DNA of 64,000 nt from contig NC_134515.1 in NCBI RefSeq assembly GCF_027942865.1, forward strand, positions 28,649,949-28,713,948, in the 5' to 3' direction. The notes beneath the pieces were generated by a model, which did not search any database, had not been told where the DNA came from, and saw only the letters and a list, made by a program, of their open reading frames with translations. Position numbers and translations under genes: made by a program. Shown here piece after piece: positions 38,493 to 56,705 of the stretch (positions are counted from its first letter, which is position 1; the number at the start of each line of letters is the position of its first letter). Origin of the DNA: Odontesthes bonariensis (Eukaryota; Chordata; Actinopteri; Atheriniformes; Atherinopsidae).

Positions 38493-41400
38493 GAGTGAGG
38501 GACTCTAGAGCCTACATATTAACCCTTGACCCTTAAGATGTATCTTGTTATTCTTTAAAGGGTGCCTGAGGTTTGAAACAACTAGACTATACTATCCGAA
38601 AAAATAAATGCAGCTCCACCTTTGTCTCCTACAAAAGTTTATGTTGCTTATGCATCAACAGAACAGTCCTCAAATATATCTTATCATAATTACATGGGCC
38701 CTTATGCTGCTGAGTTGAAAACATAGGGCTTTCACTTGTAAAGGGAGGGGTTTAGATAGTTGAATCGGTACGTTTTCTTGAGTAAAAGGTCTGAGTGCTT
38801 CTTCGACTACTGATGTGTGCACATGTAAATACTCTTACGTTTAAATGCAGAAGTGTGTGTTTGGTCATGTGTGTGTGTGTGTTCTCTCACCTCTGGCAGC
38901 CCACGCAGAGCACCACAATGAGGATCGTAACAACAAAGGCTGAGGCAGCAGCGATAGCGCCCAGCAGCAGGACCTTGCCGTAAGGAGGAGCCGTGAAGTT
39001 CAGCCCGTCCTGCATGGAGGCCATGTGGGAGCGCGGGCGCTCACTTGCTCTCACACACACACACACTCACACCCTTAGACTCATGCACGCATGGAAGTGC
39101 CACGTTCTCACTGGGATCTGCAGGCACAGAGACGGGCTTGATTACAGAATGATCTAACCTTTGCAAAACATTAAGGAGGTTAACAAAGCAGCGGAACCAG
39201 AAGTAAAATATTCACGGTGCAGAAGGAAAGCAGCAGTTTGAAAAGAGGGACAGTGTGAATTCCCATCCAACACGGGAGCAGTGAAGTGAACAGACATTGT
39301 GCCTGTGGCATGCCCTTCTTCTTTTTTAGCTTGTTGGAGGGATTACTGAGCTTTGTGTGTCACGGCTACAGAGGCATCAACAACACACCTGCTCACCAGA
39401 ATTGATTTTCAGGTTTCTACAGAGTTACAGCCGCATTTTCTTTTCCTGAGAGTAAAACTAAAAGAAAAAGATCGGAGCAATTTTTAAATGATCTTGTCCT
39501 TATGTGTTTGTCACATAGCTGTTGCTCAGTGTGGATAAATATGATTTTCCCACATTTGAACCATTCTAACAAGAACAAACAAACATACTGAGGCGCTACG
39601 ATGAGTCAGAGCGAAGCTGAACATGCCAGCGTGCTGAGGAACCTAAAGCACTGAAGGAGACGAGTGTGAAAGCAGAGTGCTTAGATCGAAACACGTCTGC
39701 CTCTTCTTCTCTGCTCCTTGCCAAACAGCTTCACATTTGGCAGTGTAATATGTTTCAAATAAACAATAAAACCCAGAGCTGTACCAAAAGACCAAACAAA
39801 CAAGCCTAATCTCTGTCGAATCACGCCATCTGTCTACTGACATGTTTTCATGCGTGTTGTGTTTGTCACTTGTCCATCATTGACAACAAGGCTGTGTTCT
39901 GTAGAATGTGTCCAAGTTCTGGTTGAAGTGAAGTAGCATGTCTCTCCCTTTTCTTGTGTATTTATTCAGTTCTTCGCTAACGTTCTGTGTTGGATCTCTT
40001 TGTACGGTTTGCGCGTGTCCTCTTTAAACTGCTTGCTTTAGTATAGGATTCCACACAGACAGAATTTAATCTCCACATGCTGAATTACTTAAACGGTTTG
40101 TCTGTGTAGTCGATCCTCTCTGAAGGTTAGCCAGAATCTTCAAAAAAATTTTAGAAGAAGCCATCACATTACTGCTGGGCCTTTCTGAAGCAAACATCTC
40201 AATGTGAAGTGGCTCAGCGACGTTGTCATTGTAGTGAGCTGCAGGGAGGTATAAGAAGGATTCAACTCAAGTCTGAAATGTTGTTTCATTTTTCTGTTTC
40301 ATCTATATGTATTGCACAAGGTCCACTGATTTAGGCCACACTCCCTCCTACATTGATAGAGTTAGTTAAATTTGGCCAGTTATGCAGTTTGTTCTGATAT
40401 ATGTCTGCTAAGTGTCCTGTAGATCTGATGATAGAGTCTAAAAGTCTAAGAGAATGCATTTGTTCATCAGTTAATTACATCTGTGGTGCCCCATTTAGGT
40501 GTTCAGGTATATTTTTGTGCATCATCTTTTTTGCTTATAAAAAACACAGCAGCTACACATTTCTGGCATTCATCTGATCAAATGGAGCACATGTTTACAT
40601 CCCACTATCCCCATATAAGGCAAACGTCTTATATCGAGCATGATTAGGTTGTGATTAAATCGTCCTGAAATAAAAGTTCCGACTGGATTTCTAACTGGAC
40701 GAAAACTCAAGCTCACCTCATATCAGTTCTGATCGTCATTATTTGATTAGTCTTTTATTCTTTGGAAATTGGCTGCATTGAAGCACACAAATCTGCCATA
40801 TGTGAAACTTCTCCTGTTGACCAACTGTGTGTCAAAAATCTATTTTAATCATTTCATTTTTTTAGTGTGTGTCAGCCAATTCATGTATGTACAGGAAACC
40901 TGAAGAAATGTGTAGCTTTATTACTATCAATAACATATATACAGTCGAACTACAATAATGGATTATAGTGTTTGCCTAAACAAAGTTAAGAACCTACAGC
41001 AAATGTAACATTGCTGATGTGAAGCAGATAACACATTTACTTTATTGGTTTAGCATGACATCATGCTAACACGTGCTAGTTAGAGCTAAATACAAATACC
41101 ACTAAGGCTGAAGTTTAGTCATAAACTACAGCTTTGGACAAGTGAATGAAGAAATTGTTCTTAAGACAGTTTACTCTGCTGAGAATTGGAATGTCTTTGC
41201 TAAATTTCATGTTACTTATTCATCTGTTTGTAGAGACTTTTATTTCAAAGTCCCAATCCACCAGATAGATGTTGACATGCGATTTCCAGTGTAAAGGAAA
41301 ATATTAGTTTGCTGTTGAAGAAAGAAGAAGAAAAGTCAGGCTAAAGTCTGTATTATATTCGGCTTCTGTTGTTATCTGCCCATTAAATGGACTTTATCAG

Positions 41401-41709
41401 ATGTTATCACTCCCATAATTATGGACAGCAGGTGAGTTTTTCACCTCTTAGTAGATTCTGTAGCCTGATAATCTCTATTCTGTCCCAAGTTATGTGAGCA
41501 ATCTCTTGCACAAGAGCACGTTAAACCTCTGCATGTGTCATCAAGTGAAAGGTTACATTTTATATCTCCCTAACCCTAAACATGTCATTTTGTTGCCAAA
41601 CACTAACCAAACACAGACTAAAAAAACAAAACAATAACATTTTTTCAACTGTCTCCTGGGTGAAACCCTAAACCAAACCTAACAACAGATGTCTGAAACA
41701 AGTCTAACA

Positions 41710-41745
41710 ACAGACAATATATATTCATATTCATATTCATATTCA
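41710..41745. repeat. Short (TTCATA)n array
   Basis: Four near-perfect six-base units (ATATTC/ATATTCATATTC) in the adaptor 5' intron. Confidence 0.7.
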
Positions 41746-42709
41746 TGATTTCAGGATGCAGGTCTCAAACATGAGCCTCCTGGGGGCCTTTGTCACTTAA
41801 GTGATATGTGAGAAGTTACCAGATCCATAAAAGATGGACTCAAATGCACACTATGCAAATTTCAACCACACCACATGAGAGATGACTAACATGAGGGAAT
41901 CATGGGGTTATCTTGGATTGTGGCTCACAGTTAGAGAGGTTCAAAGAGTGTTATAATGTTGTGACCAAAGATTCCCAGAAAAAAACCTTCTGACAAGATC
42001 AGAAATTTAGGATGATCATCCTGCAGTGCGGCTACTGTTATGACCTTTATCTCCTAATCAACAAATAGAACTATAACACGACACTGATTGTGTGAAAACT
42101 AAAACGAACTTAAGTCAAATGAGATAAATGTGACAGATGGAATTCAAACAAAGAAGCAAATCTGGTTTAGCTGAGGCAGCAGAATCCTCATCTGTGTGTT
42201 CTATGCCCCAACTCAGACCATGAACATGACAAATAAGAGGAGGAATTACAACTTTTTTAATGAATAGCAAACCATTCAACTTATTAATAAACACACCAGT
42301 CAATAGACAGTCATTTTTAAGTCACTCAGCTCATAAAACAGACTTTACGTTAGCATGACACGAAGAATCTGGGCTGCTCTTCACAGTTACAACAAGGAGG
42401 AACCTAAAGTAGGATTTCCTTAACAGTTGCTGAGCTCACTCTCACTAGCTCCAGTACACTTCAATTTAAATAAAAAAAACCATTAAGCTAATATATTTTT
42501 ACTGTCAAGTCATTGTGATGTCATTAGCTTAATTCCCTCCCTCTGATCAGTGTGCTAGTGGTGCCTCTTAAAATAATGATGTGATTAAGTGAATTAATAC
42601 TGTAGATACTGAGCCTAAACTATACTGATCTTTGTCCGATTAGGTTCAAAGCATCACAGCACAGCTTTATCCTTTAGTTCAAATATGGTCACACTTGGCT
42701 ACAAGAAAG

Positions 42710-43266
42710 TAGCCTGACTATGTCATACTCACAATTCTAGTCAGAATGTGAGTCTGATACCGCTGGATAGAGTTTTGAGTATGGGGCGTGTTTCAACCGA
42801 ACCAGGAGAAAAAATGCCTCTTCGCTCAATTGGATACACCTACAACCAATCAGAGCAACGTAGTATGTGACGTAGATTAAGCAACACACACTTGTTGTAG
42901 GAAGGACGGCAAAAACATCTTTTCTATCGATAAAAGCCTTTATGGCGTTCCTCTGTTCGTCTTTCAAAATGAATGCAATGTGGAGATCCTGTAGAACAGA
43001 CTCGATGGCAGAATCTACACACCCTAGCTCTCCAGCGGCAGCCATGTTTGTTTCAAACGAATTCAAACCAAGCGCTCTTTAGTGACGTAGTCGATAATGT
43101 CCCTGTTGATCATCTGTCCATCATCGTATAAAGCCCGCCCTGGCAATCTGACTGGGTCGACTGTTTTGATGTCGAGCATAGAGATTTCCCAACTGAGCAG
43201 AGCCAGACCGAACTTCCCGACCAAAAATTTTATGGGCGGGGCTAAGTTCGGCTGGCACCCAGGCTA
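42710..43266. mobile_element. Non-autonomous DNA element with 9-bp target duplication and a helicase-like fragment
   Basis: This 557-bp unit is bounded by TAGCCTG and CAGGCTA and flanked by an exact 9-bp repeat, ACAAGAAAG, at 42701-42709 and 43267-43275. On the minus strand it encodes MAAAGELGCVDSAIESVLQD, then LKDEQRNAIKAFIDRKDVFA and VLPT. This resembles the N-terminal Q-motif and the start of motif I (LPTGxGKS) of RecQ-type helicases, and it stops short of the GxGKS loop. The 9-bp duplication would suit a MULE-like element, but the 7-bp inverted ends are too short to classify. Confidence 0.6.
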
Positions 43267-45889
43267 ACAAGAAAGGGCATGATGACTAAATTCCAAGTTC
43301 AAGGTTTCATTAAAACTGTTCACAAACCAATGGATGGCCTCACTATGTCCACTTCTGCATATATGACTGAGCATACAAGGGAGACATAACATCCTCTGGG
43401 AAGCATGAACATGTTTTATGTTCGCCAAAGTGTTGGACCGACATCACCAAAGAGACACAGACAAAAAACCAGCTGTGGCTGCTTCCCAATTACATCTCAC
43501 AGTTATTCAGCTGTGGAGTCTTTAACTCAGAAGCAGCTGGAGGCAGAGTTAATATAACAAAGTCAGAAATGAATCAGAGGAGTTACAAAACTAATGAAAG
43601 GGTCTTCTGAATCGTGGCAGCTTCTCTCGAGACACCTGCATGTGTAGTGTTAACAAAGCTCAGTAGATGGTTTAATATCACTGGTAAGCGCAGTTGACCC
43701 TCACTGTCAGGATTAAATGGCACAGCTTCTTTTTCTTGCACGGGTGCCTTTGAGGTAGGTTCTTCTTCTTTAAAATGATATCCTTACAACCGTCATATCA
43801 TTCAAGAAAACAGATTTTCCAGTAAATCACACAGCGGAAAGAAGTTCTGCAGACTTTTGGCAATTTGTATATTTCTCAGTAGACATCCAGAAATAAACAC
43901 TACTTTTATCAGCATGGGATCCAATTTGCACCATATTACATGCACAGGCCTGTTACTGGTTCTTTGCATGCTGCTTTTAGATCTTTCCTCTATGTTCGAG
44001 GTGTCCAAACCAGTGAGAATAAAACCGCTTTGTTTTCTAATTCAAATCCCTTTGATTATGATTGAGTATGATCAATTTTAAGCAGTGCATATCCAATTTA
44101 ATTCCTTCTTGAGCATGTCTCTGGAAAGTAATTACAACAGGGAACATGTTTTCCCAGCATGTCAATCAAAGGTCTTTCAATTGCAGTGTTTGTCTGCTGC
44201 CCGCTTTAGGTGCTGCTAAAACATCCACCAGTTCTTCATCTTAAACCAGAGCCCTTCCTGAGTGAGCAGTCTGGAATATCAGGTTGAGTTTACAGCACAA
44301 TATGCATCAATGAGGCAATGATCATTTAATTCACAGCTGCAACCGTGTCAGGATAATTGTATCTGTGCTCATTTGACAACAGAGCTGAGCAGTGGAGACA
44401 GAGAGAGTAATGAGAGAGAAGGCAGAAGAAAGGTGTAGGTGTGGAGGACAAGAAAGGAGAGGGGAGGGAGGAAGACATGCGTAGGAGTCTTGTGGCAGGT
44501 GTTTGAAGAACCTCAAAGAAGATGACGAGAAGAGGCTTTCCCATTTCTCAAAGGTGCTTCCTTTCCCTATCTTCCTTTTCTTTCGCTTCCCTGTGTCCGT
44601 GAGTGTGTCCACACCTCCTTGGCCATTAGTCTCTCCCTCTATCCCCCTGCCTCTGCCTGCGGTGCTCAGAGTGACACCTCAGCACTGCAGTGTAATCTCT
44701 GGCCCTAGAGCTGCTTCGTCTTATCCAACCAATTGGACGGAGTGCTCAAAGCATGAGGACGAAATGGCCCCCAACCGCCTGCCTTTCTGCTAAACAAAGC
44801 CCCAATTCCCTCGTCCCCGGAGACTCACACTGAGACACTTGGGCCATACCTGTCGGTGGAAAAGACACTGGAACGTCACTGATCACCATCGCAGCATCAA
44901 AAGCTCATTCTTGACTTAAGATGGTAACAAAAGCTCCAAAAGCAAAAGTAAGTGGACCTTTGAGCTTGGACTTCACCTGATATAAATTAGATGTAGATTT
45001 TATGATTTTTCTCTATTCTTCATATATCTTTATCTCTTCATGCATCAGTGGACATTATATTTTCAACTGCTTTCTTTAGGCCGTACATGTTGTCCTTGCA
45101 GCTTTTTGTCCGTGTCTAATAACCTGATTTGTTCAACCAGCAGTCCAACCTATAGAAAAGAATGAATTTACCTAGGCTAGGTGATTCTGAAGCCACACAA
45201 CCTGCCAAAAACCCTGTGCTTTCCAGCGTCACAAGTGCGAGAATGTGTTTCCTTTCTTGTCTTAGATCACATTAAATTGATTTTCTGGATTTTTAGACTG
45301 TTTGCCAGACTATACAAAACATCAGAAGAGACTGTGATGGAGATTTTTGCGTGATTCTCTGCTGTTACATAGACCAAAAGATTAATCAGTTCATCATAAA
45401 CATAACAGTTAGTTCCAGGTCACCTGTTGACTTAGATCCAATCTCAGTATTCATTTGTGTTTAGACAAAGACTGAAGCATGCTGTGTAACACATTTGGAC
45501 AGATATCCGATCATATTTTGAGGCCACAAATCTCCTCCTTTTGGCAAATGTTTGTACTTTCTGCTTACAACACTAGATGTGGATATGAAAGGAAACAAGG
45601 ATTTAAGGTGTTATTCTCATTTAAAAAAAAAAAAAAAAACATTTTGAAGAACACAACTAGCCGCAGTAGCAATCAATTCTTGTAGGCATTTCATTTTCCA
45701 GGAACATGCACAGCCTTTACATGTGTCTTCATTATTAATCATACTAGTGCTCCTTTCAAACAGGACCAGCCAGCCAACAGTGTCCTCTCTGCCAATCTGC
45801 TCAGGTTTTCATAAACCACCTGGGAGTTCATGTGGACCAAAATCCTCACCCTCTGTGTGACACAAATAACAGCAACACGCGAGTGTGTG

Positions 45890-45911
45890 TGTTAGGGGGG
45901 GGGGGGGGGAG
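45890..45911. repeat. GTGT/poly-G low-complexity run
   Basis: GTGTGTGTGTTA leads into a run of about 14 G. It lies in the adaptor 5' region. Confidence 0.8.
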
Positions 45912-46169
45912 GACACTGCTATTGTGTGAGAATGTGAATTAGGTCAAATGTTTGCTTGCAACAACGATTAACCATGCCCCTGTGAGGAAGAAAGCTGAAG
46001 CCTGTGTGGAAGAGGCTCTGTGTTCATCTGCCTCTCATACACACACACTGACTGACACTGGGAGTCTTAAAAACAAATCACAGAATAAATATCATATCTT
46101 ATGATCACATGAGTATTCTCTCCGGAGGGATGGACCCTTTCTACTTTTGTAAAAAATAAAGACAGTCCT

Positions 46170-46470
46170 GTATGAGGGACCTGTGTGTATGTGTGTGTGT
46201 GTGTGTGTGTGTGTATATAAATGTGGGGAGGTTCTGTGTATGTGGCTCATCATGGCACCCGCTCAGGAGGCATCCATCACACTCGGGGTGACGGCTGGCC
46301 GCACCTCTGGACACCTCAAACTGCAGCGATGCTGCTGACAACAGGTTAGAAACCAGGACTGGGGGGGGGGGTGCCCGTGTAGGTAGAGGCTATATACGGC
46401 CACAGAAAATGAGAAAAAAAAGTCCTGTGTGTGTGTGTGTATGTGTGTGTGTGTGTGTGTGTGTGTCTGC
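46170..46470. repeat. Two (TG)n microsatellites
   Basis: TG runs lie at 46182-46215 and 46425-46467, with a poly-G run at 46360-46370 between them. They sit in the adaptor 5' region. Confidence 0.85.
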
Positions 46471-47529
46471 CTATACAGCCTGTATAGGCAGAGATTTTTT
46501 TCCTCCCTTTCTTCTCCTCTAATCATCAAAGCGTTTCCGATTAATTTCCAGATCAAAGTGATGATGGCTGAGAAGGTTGTGTCCCCGAGGTCAGGTGGCA
46601 ACTTACACGACAAAGCCCCCACCACCACCTCCACCCCAACACCCCCTTTGAGTGATGAGGGTTGTACATTTCATAGGAAGGTCCAACGTTAATGAGCCTT
46701 ATGCTCCACAGTGACAGAAAATAGCCTGATCCGAGGCTCCCTCTTGCCAAATGACAATCAAGTTATCTGATGAATCTGCTCGTTCGGAGCTTAAAATGGG
46801 GAAAATAATAATAATAATTTTAATTAAAGAAATTGTAAGAAAAAAAAAGGCGACGCAGTAAAAGCCGAGGTGGGTGCGCATGTGTCTGTGTGGTAAATGT
46901 ATGACCCGTGCAAATGAAGGCACGGCAGGGCGAGCACAAAGGAAAACGGGCGACAGCGACATTTTTTAACTGGATGAATAAAAGATGCTGCGTGTCCTTA
47001 TCGAGCTGAATCTATAGGCACAAATAATGACCCCCCCCCCTCCCGCCCCTCTCCTGCCTCCCTCCAGCCTGTCACACAGAGCACTGCGCTATTGCATCCC
47101 TGTACTCACTCAGCTCAGAGGTTTGGGGAGACGCAGCATCAGCCCCGGTCGCTTTCTTCAGTTTCTGCTTCCCCTCGGACCAGGCGCTCCCCGCGACCAT
47201 AATCAACCAAAGGCGATAACTTGGCTTTACTGGGCTTCACAAAACAGGAATGCAGCATACTGCATGTGGCATCCTCTGTGAGCCCGCTGACCCCCTCGTG
47301 CGCCCTGTCCACTTCCCCAGCCAGGAGGGAAGCTGGGAAGTGTTGAACCTGCCTGTCTTCTTCCCCGCAGCCGCCGCTGCAGCTCTGTCTCCAATATTAT
47401 CTCCAAGTGCCAGCTTTCTCATCCACAGTCCCTCAAGCCCCCTCCATCTCCGCTCGCATCCCTTCGGCTCAGCTACTGTGCTTCCATGTGACACAGGCAG
47501 AGCTGGAGACCCCCCAATTATAAATGTGT

Positions 47530-49276
47530 CTTTTTGATTCTAGCGTCATCCTTCGGAGGGACGGGGAAGTGCGAGTAGGAGTCTAATGAATGGACTCCAG
47601 ATTAAGAGGGTCGCACATTCGCTGCTACAACATCCCCACTGGTCTGGGAAACGTGGCTCTAAATTCTAGTTATTTTCACATGCAGATATGGAACATTTCG
47701 ACTTCGGAAATTGAGACACTTTAGAGTCCAAATTAGTCATGCAGTGTGCTGTTTAAGATCACAAAAACAGTGGAAATAGTTGTGATTGTGACTGAGACTG
47801 GCATAAAACACAAGAGAGTAAGTGAAAGTAACACACGTCAAACCTTTAGTTGGGGGGTTATAATTTCTTTGATGATTAGGTTTTACTTATTTAAGTGGAA
47901 GCTCAAGATCCCTGTAAGAGCCACTAATGCGACTCCCACATGTTTGCCTTTTCCACTTTGGAAAATATTGGACCAACTGACCGAAATAACATCACGGTTT
48001 CTTTTATTTATCAAATTTTTATTTATTAAAAAGAACAACTCGTGATGCCTTTTTCTCTGGTCTGTTATGTTTTATAAAATCTTGCCACTCACATACCTTT
48101 GAACCCTTTACCTCTACCACTACCACCACCTGCTGGACTCATCGGAGCACTGGAAAGAACACCCACCTATCAGGCTGCAGAGGACGGTGTTGCTGTATGA
48201 GGGTCAATCCATGCCCCTGTCAGAAAGACAATCAGGGGCTTCCCTGCCGTGAAAAGTACAGCACAGTAAAGGTTACGTTCAACATATAAGTTTCCTCGAA
48301 TCTAGCCTAATTAACGATATGGGTCAATTGAAGGCAACTCCCAAAGCAACATATGAAAATTGTTATTATTTTTAGATACTATAAAGAGGAACTCAAATCA
48401 TTTTTACGTTCACCATGGAGACTGAGGTTTGTGTCCTAAGTTAGAATTTCCCACTGTTTTTAGTCTTGGATGCACACAGTTGTGTCTGCACAATGCCAAA
48501 ATATGACAGAATTTACATCTCTCACACCCCCACGAGGACTCAGACATATGAATTGGCCCTCATTCACACAAGCAATTTTTAACCCCTTGAAAAATCTACC
48601 AGAAGTGGTGATTCAAGGGGATAAGACGACACAAAGAACGATGAAACTGGCTAGATTGGTTAAACAAAATGTAAGTCTCAACAGAGGAGCACTTATAATT
48701 GTGCCCAGTTTCTCTAGGTTTTTGCATTGAGCAAGATTCCCATTATTCCATTTTTAGAAGACAAATATCCTTTAACATTATCCCATCACACGTTTTAATG
48801 TTAGCCATGATCATCCCTGAACCATAATTGAGTAGTTTTTAAACCTTCAGAGAACCAAACTGTAACAGTTTTGAAAGACACTGACATATGATGAAGTCTT
48901 GTATTCTATCAGATAACATGTCATCAGTAGAGGAAGAAAATGTAAAAGATCAAGTTAGATTGTTAGAGAAGCTAAAGAAAATATCCCAACTGATTTTGTG
49001 CTGTAGGGTTTCCCCCTCTCTCCTCCTAATTGATGTATGAATCACCCCTCATACATCAGCCCCCCCCCCCCCTCCTCTGTAGTGCTCCTCTGGGGACAGC
49101 CCACTGTGTTTTCCTCCTGAGGTAAAGTGCTCTCTGTGTTTCCTCACACGTCTGGCAATGGATCCGAAGCGGCAGAGTTTCTGCTGTCGCGTTTGAACAA
49201 ATTTTGAGGAATCTTATTGTTTTCCACATCATCACCATCATCATCATCATCATCAGACCACACAGAGGAGAGGAAG
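47530..49276. other. Intergenic region between the divergent adaptor and nkain4 genes
   Basis: No coding exon or clear transposon was recognised. It separates the minus-strand adaptor from plus-strand nkain4, so both promoters could lie within or near it. A poly-C run lies at 49060-49073. A (CAT)n run at 49228-49256 is just before the nkain4 start codon. Confidence 0.45.
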
Positions 49277-54602
<5,326 letters not shown>

Positions 54603-55117
54603 TTTAATCATGGAAGGTATGTGGCATCAGAAAAACCCTGCTTGTTTGCATCCATCTTTCCTGTGTCAGGTCCACCGTTTCTTACACATGTTTTGTTTTT
54701 GTTTAGATTACAAATAACCGCAAAGAAAAAGTGTTTGCAAGAAGCTGAAAGGGAGCAGGGGATCCATCTCAGACGACTCTTATGAACTACTTATCTTTGG
54801 ATTGGTTGTAAAACATGCATCACAAGGCCTGAACCCCTGCTGTTCCCCCCTGATTCAAGAGGGAATTTCCATTGTCACACGCCTGTTTTTGTTTTCGTCT
54901 AAAAAAAAAAAAAATCTGTCAACCTACTTGTGTGTCTGTGCGTGAAAGATTGCTTATCGCTCAATTGGATTTCAGATAGAGGTGTGGTTTTAATTGTGTA
55001 AATAAGTAGATATGCCTCCATCTGATGTTTTAAAAATTGTATGGATTGTTAATATGCATTATTTCAGTTATAAAAAGTAACAAACCAACACGTCAAATGT
55101 GTGGTGTCATCGAGTGG

Positions 55118-55123
55118 AATAAA
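55118..55123 (+). terminator. Polyadenylation signal of nkain4
   Basis: AATAAA about 515 bases after the nkain4 stop. Confidence 0.55.
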
Positions 55124-55818
55124 CTACATCTATAGTGTGTCTTGGAGTGTGTGAGATTTGATTAAGTTTAGGGCTGCACAATATTAGGGAAAACATGCAA
55201 TATTGATAACGATAAATTTTCATAATTTGGTTTCAATCGAATTTGATTGGTTTGTATTCTATTTATTTAGTTGAGCACTATATCTGGGGTTTGTCATCTT
55301 ATAGACCAACAATATACATTTTACTGTTTACTCCAGTGTTGTGACATTTTAACGTTTTTAGGTTGTATAACAGGTTGGGGGAAATAAACAAATAAATGCA
55401 TCAATTAAAAGCATTTCACAATGATTTAACTAGAAAGTACATTTTAGAATAGATGATGAAACAAGTTGGTGGAAAATGCTTAGAAATAATAATAGATCAA
55501 TACAAGGATGGAAAAATAAATGTTTTAAAAAAGAAACAGCTGTGGGGGGCCCTATCTGGGGCCTTCCTCTGCTGCCCGCTGTGCTGGACCGTGGCTTTCC
55601 TGTGATGGGCTGTCTGGTTTCTCTCTTCCTTACCTCATAGGGGTTACTGGTTGCCCATGTCCAGGGGCCTTTCCTGTTTGCTCCTAATCTCCGGGCGAAA
55701 AATTCATGTAAAACCTTTGGCTTATAATTGACATACACACATGCAGAAGCACTCTTTCCCTTACATGCTCACTCCACTGTTACAATGTGGCTTTAATGAT
55801 AATCAGTAACTTCACCAA

Positions 55819-55877
55819 CAGCAAGTGTATGAGAAGGAAAGTCACTGTAGTTGACTTTCCTTCTCATATACTTGCTG
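55819..55877. repeat. 26-bp hairpin between nkain4 and ythdf1
   Basis: CAGCAAGTGTATGAGAAGGA (arm start) at 55819-55844 pairs with 55852-55877 with one G/A difference (a possible G:U pair) across a 7-base loop, CTGTAGT. Partial matching extends a further 30 or so bases out, so this may be the core of an older inverted repeat. Confidence 0.75.
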
Positions 55878-56319
55878 CTGGGGATGTTGTTGCTGTTTGT
55901 TGTGTGTTTCTGCAGTTGCTCCTGACGATCCTGGGTATGGCCGCAGTTTGCTTTCATTTCTCTCCACAGATGCAGCAGTTGGTTACCTGTTTTTTTTTTT
56001 GTGGCTGTTGGTGCTGATGGCTTTGAGTGCAGCAAAAAAAAAAAAAAAAGATAATTATAATAGTGAAAAAGAAAGAGAAATGATTTCATTGATTAATAGA
56101 ATTTATAATCAAACGTCGAAGCAAATAAAAGGGGACAATAAGTAAAGGTTAAACACATAACGTTGGACATTAAAGCAGAATTTTTTTTATGTCACATGTG
56201 GACACAATGTAGCTTAGATTTATTCATACATGTATTGCTATAATTCTTCGGAATATGCACTTTTTGTCACTTATGTGTGTGTCCATACTGTATACATGAA
56301 ATATAATGTAAACAGCGAG

Positions 56320-56705
56320 CCGCTGCTGCCAGGCAGCAATGGACGCATTCTACACGTCACCAACGTCATTTCCGCTCCTCAGACCCCGGATGAAGCTGCC
56401 TTTGGGGGCAAGTGAGAAGCAGGACTGCCAAGGCTTGCTGGTTTTTAATTTAGCACCGAGGGGGTCGGAGCGCATTGAAGCCCCGCTGGATTCATGTGGA
56501 CAGGGCAGCGCAAAGTGCCAACAGGGCCGCGACGAGCAAGCCGAGTGGAGACAGCGGCTAGCAGCTGCTGCTAACTGTCTATAATTGTTAGCAGAACACA
56601 GATAGTCTCCCCGGCTGTTAGCCTCTCCATATAGCGGGGTTTGTAGCTCATACTCTGCACGTCGTGTTGGGTCTCCAGTCTAACACAACACCTGGTGGAT
56701 GAATG
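56320..56705 (+). promoter_or_regulatory. ythdf1: Probable ythdf1 promoter and 5' UTR
   Basis: A GC-richer, CpG-containing stretch precedes the ythdf1 start codon. It includes ATTTCCGC (ETS-like, about 56367), CACGTC/CGTCAC motifs (56351-56366) and CGCGACGAGC (about 56527). No TATA box is evident. The extent is approximate. Confidence 0.45.

Larger units (their letters stand above)
31274..39024 (-). pseudogene. lime1: Transmembrane adaptor of the LIME1/PAG1 family, with one in-frame stop
   Basis: Minus-strand exons: 39024-38891, 37802-37745, 37540-37462, 36670-36123, 32810-32673 and 31813-31274. They total 1,497 nt with matching phases. A 15-residue extracellular start (MASMQDGLNFTAPPY) precedes a membrane segment (VLLLGAIAAASAFVVTILIV) and a juxtamembrane CVGC pair suited to palmitoylation. 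The long cytoplasmic tail has many tyrosine motifs (TYSEV, LYAMV, EYACV, MYSKV, CYESIG, AYENV, LYESIGDL) and proline-rich stretches. RQLPQIP matches RELPRIP of human PAG1. The ending ENLYESIGDLKQG matches the end of PAG1 (ENDYESISDLQQG), before a different C-terminus (MYVTGL). Family role: a raft-resident scaffold that recruits Csk and Src-family kinases in lymphocytes. Codon 118 is TAA (36590-36588), in place of a coding triplet before GRQLPQIP. Everything else is open, so this may be a recent loss, an allele or a sequence error. The symbol rests on synteny with uckl1 on human 20q13.33; pag1 is the alternative. Confidence 0.85.
39025..47500 (-). other. 5' region of the adaptor gene: UTR exon, long intron and probable promoter
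   Basis: A minus-strand acceptor (GTGCCTGCAG at 39129-39120) would start a second UTR exon just before the ATG at 39024. A donor consensus (GAGCTGA, then GTGAGTACA) at 47116-47101 suggests a first noncoding exon in the GC-richer stretch 47110-47500. The 8-kb gap between them has no other recognised exon. It contains the element at 42710-43266 and several microsatellites. This UTR model is inference. Confidence 0.35.

Noticed and set aside
48470-48730. 86-residue frame upstream of nkain4
   Set aside because: No recognisable domain and no splice context; treated as chance.
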